Assembly: GCA_964444225.1 (NCBI GenBank)
Contig: CAYUFM010000006.1
Span: 1-49,695, forward strand
Direction: 5' to 3'
DNA: 49,695 nt
Origin: JALHOM01 sp964444225
GTDB lineage: Bacteria; Patescibacteriota; Saccharimonadia; Saccharimonadales; 2-12-FULL-41-12
The first letter of the stretch is position 1. Each line of letters opens with the position of its first letter. The translations under genes were made by a program, and so were the position numbers. The notes under the pieces were generated by a model that was not told where the DNA came from, searched no databases, and saw only the letters and a program-made list of their open reading frames with translations. Positions 25,818 to 32,925 of the stretch are shown piece by piece.

Positions 25818-26135
25818 TTAGACTGTTTCGCTTAATGATCGAGGAGCAGGATATCTGTAGCCTAGACTAATCAACCTCGCTCGCAATTGGTCTTCAATCA
25901 CATGCATCTCTTTTTGATACTCGACTAAACCTTCGGGTCTAGTTTCTTGGTAAATTCCCGAGTCTCCTCTCAGAGACGAAATTGTTTCTACATTATGTGC
26001 AATTCTATCTAGCGAAGTAAGTTGTATGGGGCCATTACTTTCAATGTAGTCCATAGCTCTACTAGCTATGGCGGAAAGTTGCCGAACAAGCTGAATATAA
26101 TCTTCGGCAGTTTCAGGAAGTGCTAAGTTATCCAT
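25818..26135 (-). CDS. small helical protein of unknown function
   Basis: This 105-residue protein is predicted to be mostly helical (YIQLVRQLSAIASRAMDYIE), with an acidic N-terminus and a basic C-terminus. I see no known motif. The start is set at the ATG at 26135 because TATAAT (26143-26148) lies 7 nt upstream. It is a single gene, and its downstream neighbour on the same strand has its own promoter. Confidence 0.6.
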   Translation of the reverse strand: MDNLALPETAEDYIQLVRQLSAIASRAMDYIESNGPIQLTSLDRIAHNVETISSLRGDSGIYQETRPEGLVEYQKEMHVIEDQLRARLISLGYRYPAPRSLSETV

Positions 26136-26142
26136 TGGGGCA

Positions 26143-26148
26143 ATTATA
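26143..26148 (-). promoter_or_regulatory. -10 box, leaderless gene at 26135
   Basis: TATAAT lies 7 nt before the ATG on the minus strand. Confidence 0.6.
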
Positions 26149-26201
26149 CCAAACAAAAAAATTCCTCGTCACTAGGGAGTTTGGCTATAGGTGTTGTAGG
26201 T

Positions 26202-26257
26202 GGCCAGGAGGGACTCGGTCACGATCTTGGCAAAACATCCTGTTTTAGCCGAGTCCC
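26202..26257. repeat. tRNA-Lys 3'-end fragment inside a nested hairpin
   Basis: The 16-mer GGCCAGGAGGGACTCG at 26202-26217 also occurs at 26315-26330, the 3' end of the intact tRNA-Lys. In the fragment copy, GGGACTCGG (26210-26218) pairs with CCGAGTCCC (26249-26257), and an inner AAAACA/TGTTTT hairpin fills the loop. It may be a scar of recombination at the tRNA, or a structured RNA downstream of it. Confidence 0.6.
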
Positions 26258-26283
26258 GACCCGCCAGACATCTAATTTAAAAA

Positions 26284-26300
26284 CCCATCACAAGGATGGG
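26284..26300 (-). terminator. terminator of tRNA-Lys
   Basis: CCCATC/GATGGG stem with T-run on the minus strand, 10 bp after the tRNA 3' end. Confidence 0.7.
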
Positions 26301-26309
26301 CCTTTAAAT

Positions 26310-26386
26310 TGGAGGGCCAGGAGGGACTCGAACCCTCGACATTCTGCTTAAGAGGCAGACGCTCTAACCAGCTGAGCTACTGGCCC
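26310..26386 (-). tRNA. tRNA-Lys (CTT)
   Basis: A minus-strand cloverleaf has anticodon CTT in loop CTCTTAA, acceptor GGGCCAG/CTGGCCC, discriminator T and encoded CCA. Confidence 0.95.
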
Positions 26387-26684
26387 ACGGATACATTCGC
26401 AACGCTTCAGCCTGCTTCCTTGGCAGAGCCAGAAACTCCGCTGAAGCTTATAGCGTCGAGCTGTGTTGCTGAAACTGCGGTGCTCATTCGCCGTATTTAT
26501 ATACGACTCCTTGCGACTCCTCGTTTCGCGCCTTGCTCGCCAACTATATGCGTATGTCCCGACAGTTCAGGACATAAAGCGTTACTCGGGTAATTCTAGC
26601 ACATCACCTCTGTTAGATCAAGGCTTGCAACAAAGAAAGTATACCGCACAAGACCTAAATAATTATTGGGCCAGAGTTTGATGT
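26387..26684. other. non-coding, hairpin-rich stretch upstream of tRNA-Lys
   Basis: No convincing gene is seen. The first 200 bp are more GC-rich than the surroundings. They hold a perfect 8-bp inverted repeat GCTTCAGC/GCTGAAGC (26404-26411 and 26440-26447) around a TGGC-AGA-GCCA hairpin. TATGTCC/GGACATA lies at about 26564-26587. It may be an unrecognised RNA gene. A 72-codon + strand ORF (26463-26681) ends in a protein-like stretch but starts in the GC-rich part. Confidence 0.35.
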
Positions 26685-26690
26685 TATTAT
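26685..26690 (+). promoter_or_regulatory. -10 box, leaderless phosphatase gene
   Basis: TATTAT lies 6 nt before the ATG at 26697. Confidence 0.5.
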
Positions 26691-26696
26691 TGACCA

Positions 26697-27479
26697 ATGA
26701 ACAGGAAAAGCGTTTTAGTAAAGGCCTTAAAAGCGGCAGGTGAAGTAATTCTACACTATGATCTTAATAGACTTGAATCACAAGCAAAATCTAGTGTTGG
26801 TGATTTGGTTACTTCAGCAGATCTTGAAAGTGAAAAAATTATAAGAAACATCATTGCAAATGATTTACCCGACGACCTCCTAATATCGGAGGAAACCGCA
26901 GAAGGACAAGATTTATTAACCGTTAACAAATTGCATGAGTTAAGTGGTTGGGTGATTGACCCAATTGACGGCACAAACAATTTTATTCGTGGTATGCGCT
27001 ATTCAGGAGTGTCTATTGGCTATATAGAAAACGGCAGTATTGTACTTGGAGGAATAATAAATCCATATACGGATGAAATATATCTGGCCGAAACAGGAAA
27101 GGGTGCTACATGCAATGGACAATTAATCCTTGTATCCAGCAAGACTATATTCGATAAAAATACGCGTGTTTGCACATCAAATTTTCAAGAAAATGGTGGA
27201 ACGCTTGAAAATCTAGCTCGTTATCAAAAACTTGGTGATGTTTGGGTTGATTCTCTAGGAAGCGCAGTACTTATAATGGTAGACGTAGCCTCTGGTAAGC
27301 TGGACTTGTACCATCATAATGGATTAAAGCCATGGGATAACGCGGCTGGCTTTTTGATTTTATCAGAAGCAGGTGCGAAAATTGTTGGCTTAAAAGGCGA
27401 GCCAATATCTTGGCTGTCTAATGAAGTGGTCGCGGGCAATCCGCTACTGGTGGACGAATTCATAAGATTAACAAGCTAA
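26697..27479 (+). CDS. inositol monophosphatase-family phosphatase (second copy)
   Basis: This 260-residue Mg-dependent phosphatase has the metal-site motifs EETAEG at about residue 66, VIDPIDGTNNFIRG at about 85-98, and PWDNAAGFLILSEAGAK near the C-terminus. It resembles SuhB/IMPase more closely than the murA-linked copy at 17755, which has TKSF in the same loop. The two are paralogues with possibly different substrates. It is leaderless (TATTAT 6 nt before the ATG) and monocistronic. Confidence 0.87.
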   Translation: MNRKSVLVKALKAAGEVILHYDLNRLESQAKSSVGDLVTSADLESEKIIRNIIANDLPDDLLISEETAEGQDLLTVNKLHELSGWVIDPIDGTNNFIRGMRYSGVSIGYIENGSIVLGGIINPYTDEIYLAETGKGATCNGQLILVSSKTIFDKNTRVCTSNFQENGGTLENLARYQKLGDVWVDSLGSAVLIMVDVASGKLDLYHHNGLKPWDNAAGFLILSEAGAKIVGLKGEPISWLSNEVVAGNPLLVDEFIRLTS

Positions 27480-27530
27480 TTTCTTTGACGCACTTTTTCG
27501 CCCAAAATTTGCCAAAACTAAGATTCAGAA

Positions 27531-28169
27531 CTATTTTTCGCAGGCGACTCCATCGTTATCGCGATCTAGACGATCTTGATATGATGAGTCGCTTTTGGCG
27601 ATGTTAAATACGCCTGCGTCAAAGGCGGCATCACAGTTTTTAAAGAAACGACCTTTTGTGTCGGCACTTTCGGTTTTGTCTTTGACTTTCTGATATGCCT
27701 GACCTTTTTGATCTGCAGGTTTACTATCTATATCGTCGATTTTTGTTGCTTCAGGGCTAGCTTTTTGCTCTTTATTAAACTGGTCAACTTTAGCTGTGCT
27801 GTTGAGTGGATTGTCTGGTACTGCAGGTTGGGAGGCAACTAGTCCAAAAAGTCCTGCCCAGACAACAAATACAGCACCAAGAACTTTGATGGCATTACCT
27901 TTTTTGAAGCCCTCTGGGTCATTAATATACATAACAACTCCGATAATAAGCGGAATAATTGGAAGGCAGATCAAATACATCAAAATACCGATGAAGATTC
28001 TCTTACCCTTAGACCAATCTTGGTAACGGTACTTAAACCATGGTAAACGCGAAAGTAGCCAGTTGCAGGTGTTTAGCCAAAATCCACCATTACCCTTACT
28101 TTGTTCTACTGCTTTTCGTTCAGCGACCGCACTAACCACTTCTTTAGATTTATTATCTTTAGTTGCCAT
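27531..28169 (-). CDS. membrane protein with C-terminal excalibur-type calcium-binding domain
   Basis: This 212-residue protein has a Lys-rich N-terminus, two hydrophobic segments in the middle (FIGILMYLICLPIIPLIIGV and VLGAVFVVWAGLFGLVA) and a Lys/Asp-rich linker. The C-terminus contains FFKNCDAAFDAGVFNI and DRDNDGVACEK, the excalibur pattern with a DxDxDG calcium loop and paired Cys. The outside domain may bind Ca at the envelope. The ATG at 28169 is chosen because AGGGAGA lies 5 nt upstream. Confidence 0.75.
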   Translation of the reverse strand: MATKDNKSKEVVSAVAERKAVEQSKGNGGFWLNTCNWLLSRLPWFKYRYQDWSKGKRIFIGILMYLICLPIIPLIIGVVMYINDPEGFKKGNAIKVLGAVFVVWAGLFGLVASQPAVPDNPLNSTAKVDQFNKEQKASPEATKIDDIDSKPADQKGQAYQKVKDKTESADTKGRFFKNCDAAFDAGVFNIAKSDSSYQDRLDRDNDGVACEK

Positions 28170-28242
28170 AAATTCTCCCTTATTTGTCATGATTGTAACA
28201 CTTAGCCCGATCTGTTACAATTACCTCTGTTAATAAGAGTTT

Positions 28243-28295
28243 GCACCCGTGGTGAAATGGATATTGGTAGTGGTCTTCGGAACCATTCTTGGGGC
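28243..28295 (+). pseudogene. broken tRNA-Arg (TCG) copy, 5' part only
   Basis: It repeats the acceptor 5' strand, D-loop and anticodon arm of the intact tRNA-Arg at 28422 (including CTTCGGA loop). The D-stem 3' strand is changed (TTGG for TCAC), and the T-arm and acceptor 3' strand are missing. A palindromic repeat begins where similarity ends. Confidence 0.75.
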
Positions 28296-28320
28296 GAGAA
28301 ATGCCAGTGGCATTTTGCAG
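28294..28320. repeat. dispersed palindromic repeat, copy 1
   Basis: The core AAATGCC-AGT-GGCATTT is flanked by GCGAG and TGCAG. A close copy lies at 49657-49685. Further hairpins (TTGAAAAC/GTTTTCAA and CTCGCC/GGTGAG) follow before the intact tRNA. Confidence 0.75.
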
Positions 28321-28421
28321 GGGAGTCAACTCTTGAAAACTGGTTTTCAAAGATGTTGCGACGGGCTCGCCGAAGGTGAGTCGAGTCCAGATTCGAACCT
28401 TTAAGCTATAATTGTGTGTAT

Positions 28422-28496
28422 GCACCCGTGGTGAAATGGATATCACAATGGTCTTCGGAACCATTATTGGGGGTTCGAGTCCCTCCGGGTGCACCA
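28422..28496 (+). tRNA. tRNA-Arg (TCG)
   Basis: A complete cloverleaf has acceptor GCACCCG/CGGGTGC, anticodon TCG in loop CTTCGGA and encoded CCA at 28494-28496. The next gene starts 7 nt later, so tRNA and mRNA are probably one transcript. Confidence 0.95.
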
Positions 28497-28502
28497 AGTA
28501 TT

Positions 28503-29045
28503 ATGAAAGTAACTTTTATTACTGGAAATCAGAATAAAGCCGATTATTTGGCAAAGTATCTTGGCTATAAAGTTGAGCACAAAAAACTGGATCTTGACGA
28601 GATACAATCTCTGGATCTAAAAAAAATTGTAGAACATAAAGTCAGGCAAGCATATAAGTTTACCCAATCACCAGTGATTGTTGAGGATGTTGCGCTGGAA
28701 TTTACTGCCTTTGGTCGGTTGCCCGGCCCTTACATAAAGTGGTTTTTAGAAGAAATGGGTTTTGAAGCGGTTTGTTCACTATTGGATGAAAAAGATCGTT
28801 CGGCAATAGCCCGATGTGTTTTTGGGTATTATGACGGAGTAGAACTAAAATTATTTGAGGGATCTTTGCGTGGTAGTATTGCTCAAAAACCCTCCAAGGA
28901 TAAAGGCTTTGGATGGGATTGCATGTTCATTCCAGAAGGCTATAATGTGACACGTTCCGAATTAAATGAAGTAGAAGATAGAAAAACTTATCTACAAATT
29001 AAACCAATCGAACAACTAAGACTTTTTCTTGAGTCTTTGAACTAA
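28503..29045 (+). CDS. non-canonical purine NTP pyrophosphatase (HAM1/RdgB-like)
   Basis: This 180-residue protein cleaves ITP/XTP-type nucleotides to monophosphates, keeping deaminated bases out of DNA. It begins FITGNQNKADYLAKYLG (family T-x-N-xx-K motif). EDVALEF holds the catalytic acidic site, LPGPYIKWFL follows, and GFGWDCMFIPEG is the F-x-Y-D-x-x-F-like motif. It is slightly shorter than E. coli RdgB. The ATG at 28503 starts 7 nt after the tRNA CCA, with no ribosome binding site. RNase processing of the tRNA would give a nearly leaderless mRNA. Confidence 0.88.
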   Translation: MKVTFITGNQNKADYLAKYLGYKVEHKKLDLDEIQSLDLKKIVEHKVRQAYKFTQSPVIVEDVALEFTAFGRLPGPYIKWFLEEMGFEAVCSLLDEKDRSAIARCVFGYYDGVELKLFEGSLRGSIAQKPSKDKGFGWDCMFIPEGYNVTRSELNEVEDRKTYLQIKPIEQLRLFLESLN

Positions 29046-29046
29046 A

Positions 29047-29553
29047 TTATTTACTGTATTCTTGCCAGAAGAGTTTTAGGGGTGGGGTGAGTTTTTCGGG
29101 TTCGCTTGTGAGGAGTTCTTGGAACTCTTTTTTTGTGAATTTTTTTAGTTCTTCAATATCTTCTTTGCTGTAGTTAGTAGGCATGTCAGATTCAATTAAA
29201 TAAAAACTTATTAGTCTTTTGGTATTGTCGATGTCTATAAAACTTTCTGATAATAATTTTGGTAGCATATTTATCTTTAACTCGTCAGCAATTGCTCGAG
29301 TCATGGCTTGCTCAGCAGTTTCGCCAGTTCTACGAATGGTAGCGCAGGTACAGCCAAGTTTGCCAGCGTGCAAGTTTGGTAAATCTTTTGGATTACCAAT
29401 TACGCTGATAACAATCTCGTCGCCCGGAGTGACAACTACTCCGTAAACTGCATGGTAAATGTCAGCTCCTTTAACAATATCTTTACGCAGTTTTCTACCA
29501 ACAACCTGTCCATTTATATCCAAAATATCTACTTCAAAATCACCGTTATTCAT
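29047..29553 (-). CDS. Nudix-like protein with degenerate box (IDI-like)
   Basis: This 168-residue protein has the Nudix fold order, with GETAEQAMTRAIADEL in place of the box. The usual R-E pair is R-A (TRAIADEL) and the E-E pair is D-E, so catalysis may be reduced or altered. The N-terminus (VDILDINGQVVGRKLRKDI ... HAVYGVVV) resembles isopentenyl-diphosphate isomerase-like Nudix proteins. The substrate is unknown. TATTAT at 29561-29566 lies 7 nt before the ATG, so it is leaderless. Confidence 0.7.
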   Translation of the reverse strand: MNNGDFEVDILDINGQVVGRKLRKDIVKGADIYHAVYGVVVTPGDEIVISVIGNPKDLPNLHAGKLGCTCATIRRTGETAEQAMTRAIADELKINMLPKLLSESFIDIDNTKRLISFYLIESDMPTNYSKEDIEELKKFTKKEFQELLTSEPEKLTPPLKLFWQEYSK

Positions 29554-29560
29554 AATATCT

Positions 29561-29566
29561 ATAATA
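29561..29566 (-). promoter_or_regulatory. -10 box, leaderless Nudix-like gene
   Basis: TATTAT lies 7 nt before the ATG at 29553. Confidence 0.5.
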
Positions 29567-29572
29567 CCAACT

Positions 29573-30571
29573 CTAATTACAGTTAGACGACCCGCTGTCT
29601 AGAATTTTATTATCTAAATTATGAAACTTCCAAGAATATTTGCTAGGTTCTAGCTCTAACTCTAAAACCCCATAATTATCATCAGAAATAAAGTCGGTGT
29701 TGTTTTGGGTAATTTTTCGCTCATAAAGAGACCTCCCGCCAGATCCTGCAACAAACTGTTTGATACCGGTTTTGTCACTGTTGCCACTGGAGTCCAAAGA
29801 TGCAAATCTTTCATAAATGTGGTCGTGGCCACTCAGTACTACATCGGCTTTGTAGGCGCTAAGTTTTTGCCAAAATTGCTCAGTATAATCTTTGTAGGAA
29901 CCTTGGCTAAAATATCTACCAGAGGTATATCGTGGGTAATGCCAAAAAGCCAACGTGCATTTTGTATTATTTTTAGACAAGTCCTGTTCCAGCCACTTTA
30001 TCTGCTGGGAATCTGCACTGCAGTTATTGGTTTTATCACAAGTAGAGTCCAGTGAGATAATATGCCAACCACCAAGGTCAAAACTGTAGTAGCCTTCCTT
30101 AATCTTCTGGTAGTGTGGGCTTTTTGAGAAGTATTTATAGTATCCGTTAGCACCTGGAGTTTCGTGTTCATGATTTCCTGGAGTTGGGTAGCTGATATCA
30201 AGAAACTGCCCCCAAGTTTTATCAAAATTATTATTGAACTGGTCCAAAGCACCCACCGAATATTGCAAATCTCCGAGCAGTAGTACGGATTGAGGATCTA
30301 AACTCTTGGCTAGCTCATATGTTTCTTTGTCTGTACAGTTTTTGCTAAGATCCAGTTTTGTGCGGTCTTCGTCGCTACAGCTAATATCACCAACAGCCAC
30401 AATTTTGACCTTTTTGCTCGCTTCTACAGGGCTGTCAAGCGTGTTTATGTAGGTTTGTTCGGCAGTTTTTTTGGATTCAAAGACATAATATCCAACCCCG
30501 CCCAACACTACTAAAACAAATACTAATAGGAGTGTTTCAATTAAACTAAAACCTCTAGAATTTCTAAGCAT
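29573..30571 (-). CDS. calcineurin-like (purple acid phosphatase-type) phosphatase with type IV pilin-like leader
   Basis: The N-terminus of this 332-residue protein is a prepilin leader and helix: RNSRGFSLIETLLLVFVLVV (cleavage Gly-Phe, Glu at +5). From about residue 55 a metallophosphoesterase domain shows all metal motifs: GDISCSD, GDLQY, GNHEHE, FWHYPRY and GHDHIYER. It should hydrolyse phosphate esters outside the cell while tethered or assembled through the pilin pathway. A pilin leader on a phosphatase is unusual. TATAAT at 30579-30584 lies 7 nt before the ATG, so it is leaderless. Confidence 0.88.
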   Translation of the reverse strand: MLRNSRGFSLIETLLLVFVLVVLGGVGYYVFESKKTAEQTYINTLDSPVEASKKVKIVAVGDISCSDEDRTKLDLSKNCTDKETYELAKSLDPQSVLLLGDLQYSVGALDQFNNNFDKTWGQFLDISYPTPGNHEHETPGANGYYKYFSKSPHYQKIKEGYYSFDLGGWHIISLDSTCDKTNNCSADSQQIKWLEQDLSKNNTKCTLAFWHYPRYTSGRYFSQGSYKDYTEQFWQKLSAYKADVVLSGHDHIYERFASLDSSGNSDKTGIKQFVAGSGGRSLYERKITQNNTDFISDDNYGVLELELEPSKYSWKFHNLDNKILDSGSSNCN

Positions 30572-30578
30572 AAGGTAA

Positions 30579-30584
30579 ATTATA
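30579..30584 (-). promoter_or_regulatory. -10 box of pilin-phosphatase gene, leaderless
   Basis: TATAAT lies 7 nt before the ATG at 30571 and overlaps the 3' end of ogt. Confidence 0.6.
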
Positions 30585-31032
30585 GCTGAGATTCATGAGA
30601 TAGTAATAATTCTTTTATTCCCAGACCTCCGCTGTATTTGCCAATACCACCATCGCTTTTTATCACTCGGTGACACGGAACAATCAGAACAATATTATTC
30701 TTGCCACAAGCGGTGCCTGTGGCGCGGACAGCTTTTTTATTTCCTGCTATTTCGGCTAGCTGCGAATAAGTTTGGACTTGGCCGAACGGAATCTTGCTAA
30801 TAGCTTCCCAGGTTTTACAAGTAAAAGGGCTTCCAGTTTGCGCATATGGTATTTTATTTAGGGCCGTTTTATCACCGTTAAAATAGTCATTGATTAGTTT
30901 TGTGTATGGATGACTATTTATCACTTTGAATTTTGGCGCTTTTCCGAAACCTGACTTTATAACCGTTTTGCCCTCAATAACCATATAAAATTCACCCACG
31001 GGAGTTGATATAGATGAAACTACTTTATCCAT
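30580..31032 (-). CDS. ogt: methylated-DNA--protein-cysteine methyltransferase
   Basis: This suicide repair protein moves alkyl groups from O6-alkylguanine to its own Cys. It has about 150 residues, with the HTH-containing C-terminal domain (FGQVQTYSQLAEIAG, AVRATGTACGKN) and the active motif PCHRVI followed by GIGKYSGGLGIKELLL. The ATG at 31032 is preferred to an in-frame TTG six codons upstream. Confidence 0.92.
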   Translation of the reverse strand: MDKVVSSISTPVGEFYMVIEGKTVIKSGFGKAPKFKVINSHPYTKLINDYFNGDKTALNKIPYAQTGSPFTCKTWEAISKIPFGQVQTYSQLAEIAGNKKAVRATGTACGKNNIVLIVPCHRVIKSDGGIGKYSGGLGIKELLLSHESQL

Positions 31033-31163
31033 AAAATAATCTTCGCACAAAACATCACAAGAGACTAGATTGTTGCATCTGTAAACATAAGCTTGTATGA
31101 TTTATACATAATTAACAAAATATAAGGATGTTTGTCGCTTCATAAAGACAAGGAAAGATTTTA

Positions 31164-31499
31164 ATGAAAAAAGTACTACTTACCATCTGTACACTAGGAA
31201 TTTATGCGATTGTTAGCAAAATGAAGAAAAAAGAAGGTGTGAGTGGCGCACAGACAGTTAATCCTGCACCGACTCCTGTAGCTGAGGTTTCGCCAACGGT
31301 TGAAACTTCCGTTACTTCAGAAGAGGCTAGCCCTGTCGCATCAGTAGAGCCAGCACCAAGTGTTGAGTCTGCTCCAGCTCCAGAAACACCTACAGTAGAC
31401 TCTGGTATGGCTCAGCCCCCAGTAGAATCTGCGCCTGTTGCTACAGAGCCTGCTCCTGCGCCAACTGATTCAACAACTCCCCCTAGTAGCGCTGTTTAA
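31164..31499 (+). CDS. Pro/Ala-rich low-complexity protein with N-terminal hydrophobic segment
   Basis: This 111-residue protein has an N-terminus MKKVLLTICTLGIYAIVSKM that could be a short membrane anchor, followed by KKK. The rest is Pro/Ala/Val/Glu/Ser/Thr in loose repeats (VESAPAP, VATEPAP), probably an extended surface linker. No family is recognised. AAGGAAAG upstream of the ATG and a TTGTC/GACAA inverted repeat before it are visible. It overlaps the nadD stop by 4 bp convergently. Confidence 0.6.
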   Translation: MKKVLLTICTLGIYAIVSKMKKKEGVSGAQTVNPAPTPVAEVSPTVETSVTSEEASPVASVEPAPSVESAPAPETPTVDSGMAQPPVESAPVATEPAPAPTDSTTPPSSAV

Positions 31500-32077
31500 T
31501 ATAATTTATTTTTAGCAATGTAGTTAGCGACGTGCGGATGTACGTCGCTTTTTTTATTTGATCTAATTGACGTAGACGATATTTCGCTGGGTTCTATGTC
31601 GATAAATCTATAATTTAGTTTAAGAGATTTTTGAGTCAATTCTTCTATCATTTGGTTAAAATCATCTAGGCTTTGAGATGGACGCTTCACCACAGCAAAG
31701 TCAACAGAAGCAATAAATTCCTTATAATCATCCCAGTTAGGTAGATGCAGTATACTGTCTAGCCCAGTAATGATCACAAAACTACTTCCTGGATAGTCAT
31801 TTTGTAGTTTGCGAAAAGTGTTTATTCCATGGGTCGCACCATTTTTTTGGACGGGCAAAACATCAGCTATAAGCGATTTATTATGTAATGTGGCAAGTCT
31901 TAGCATGTTAAGTCTGTGGTCGTAGTCGGTGGCATTCGGCTTGTAGCGTGGGTGTTTATCTGCTAAAAACCAGACCTCATCTAAGCCCAGTTGTCGGTGG
32001 GCAGCCTCTGCAATAGCTATGTGAGTGTTGTGTACTGGATCGAAAGTCCCGCCAAAAAGCCCAATTTTCTTTTGCAT
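31496..32077 (-). CDS. nadD: nicotinate-nucleotide adenylyltransferase
   Basis: NadD joins ATP and nicotinate mononucleotide to give deamido-NAD. It is 193 residues, with GLFGGTFDPVHNTHI (HxGH-like nucleotidyltransferase motif, here HNTH), WFLADKHPRYKP, and SSTSIRSN near the C-terminus. TATAAT at 32084-32089 lies 6 nt before the ATG. It is leaderless and divergent from folD, with only 38 bp between the two starts. Confidence 0.94.
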   Translation of the reverse strand: MQKKIGLFGGTFDPVHNTHIAIAEAAHRQLGLDEVWFLADKHPRYKPNATDYDHRLNMLRLATLHNKSLIADVLPVQKNGATHGINTFRKLQNDYPGSSFVIITGLDSILHLPNWDDYKEFIASVDFAVVKRPSQSLDDFNQMIEELTQKSLKLNYRFIDIEPSEISSTSIRSNKKSDVHPHVANYIAKNKLY

Positions 32078-32083
32078 AAGTTT

Positions 32084-32089
32084 ATTATA
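32084..32089 (-). promoter_or_regulatory. -10 box of nadD, leaderless
   Basis: TATAAT lies 6 nt before the nadD ATG, in the 38-bp divergent gap with folD. Confidence 0.65.
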
Positions 32090-32102
32090 CGTAAAATTGG
32101 GC

Positions 32103-32108
32103 TACAAT
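32103..32108 (+). promoter_or_regulatory. -10 box of folD, leaderless
   Basis: TACAAT lies 7 nt before the folD ATG at 32116. Confidence 0.6.
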
Positions 32109-32115
32109 AGGTGTA

Positions 32116-32925
32116 ATGAAGTTATTGAACGGCTTAGAATTGGCCGGATTTATCAAGGAAAGACAGGCCCATGCGGTTAGGGCGCTACGTCAGGCTCATA
32201 AAGTTTCTCCAAAACTGGTGATTATCCAGACTTTAGATGATCCTGTTATCAATACTTATGTAAGATTAAAAAAGGCCTATGGAGCCGATATTTTGGTTGA
32301 TGTGGATCATTACATGATTGAGCAGGACGAAGTTAAAGTAATGATTGAAAAACTAAATCAAGATGATTCTGTGCATGGAATCATCTTACAACTACCGCTT
32401 AGAGACAGAAATCAAACTACAGAATTGTGCAATTTGGTAGCCCCTGCTAAGGATGTCGACGCTTTGGGTGAAGCAGCAACAATGGACCCAGCTACACCCA
32501 TGGCTATAATGTGGCTTTTAGCAGGCTACAACATCGAGTTGGCCGGTAAAAAGATCCTTGTTATTGGCAATGGCCAGCTTGTAGGAAGGCCTCTATCTAA
32601 ACGACTTAAAAACTCGGGTTATGATGTTACTGTCGCAGATCGTTCAACAGAGGATTTGGCTGGGTTGTCGCTGGAATCGGATATTGTAGTTACTGCGACG
32701 GGACGACCGGCAATTATTTATCCGGCCATGTTAAAACATGGCGCTGTAGTTGTTGACGCAGGTGTTGCTAGTGAGGAAGGTAAGATTGTTGGTGATGTTG
32801 ATAGCTCAGTTTATGAACGCGATGACCTAACCATTACTCCGCAAAAGGGTGGTGTTGGGCCATTAACTATATGTTCTTTGTTTGAGAATGTAATCACTTC
32901 GGCAACTCCAAGAGGCAAAAGTTGA
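32116..32925 (+). CDS. folD: methylenetetrahydrofolate dehydrogenase/cyclohydrolase
   Basis: FolD converts methylene-THF to formyl-THF using NADP. At 269 residues it is slightly short. It has NTYVRLKKAYG (catalytic Tyr and Lys), GIILQLPL, KDVDALGEA, the NADP loop GNGQLVGRPLSKRL and TPQKGGVGPLT. It works with glyA. Its TGA overlaps the TTG start of murI (TTGA), coupling the two. TGA as a genuine stop here argues against a recoded TGA. Confidence 0.95.
   Translation: MKLLNGLELAGFIKERQAHAVRALRQAHKVSPKLVIIQTLDDPVINTYVRLKKAYGADILVDVDHYMIEQDEVKVMIEKLNQDDSVHGIILQLPLRDRNQTTELCNLVAPAKDVDALGEAATMDPATPMAIMWLLAGYNIELAGKKILVIGNGQLVGRPLSKRLKNSGYDVTVADRSTEDLAGLSLESDIVVTATGRPAIIYPAMLKHGAVVVDAGVASEEGKIVGDVDSSVYERDDLTITPQKGGVGPLTICSLFENVITSATPRGKS

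Noticed and set aside
26400..26447. SRP RNA-like AAGGAAGCAGG on the minus strand
   Set aside because: The GGAA tetraloop and the opposing asymmetric-loop sequence do not line up, so the match is too weak.
26309..26593. + strand ORF of 94 codons over tRNA-Lys
   Set aside because: Its first codons are the antisense of tRNA-Lys and the adjoining structured stretch. This is a known kind of false ORF.
28180..28497. Minus-strand ORF of 105 codons over the two tRNA-Arg copies
   Set aside because: It is antisense to tRNA-Arg and to repeats, with no promoter or protein-like composition.
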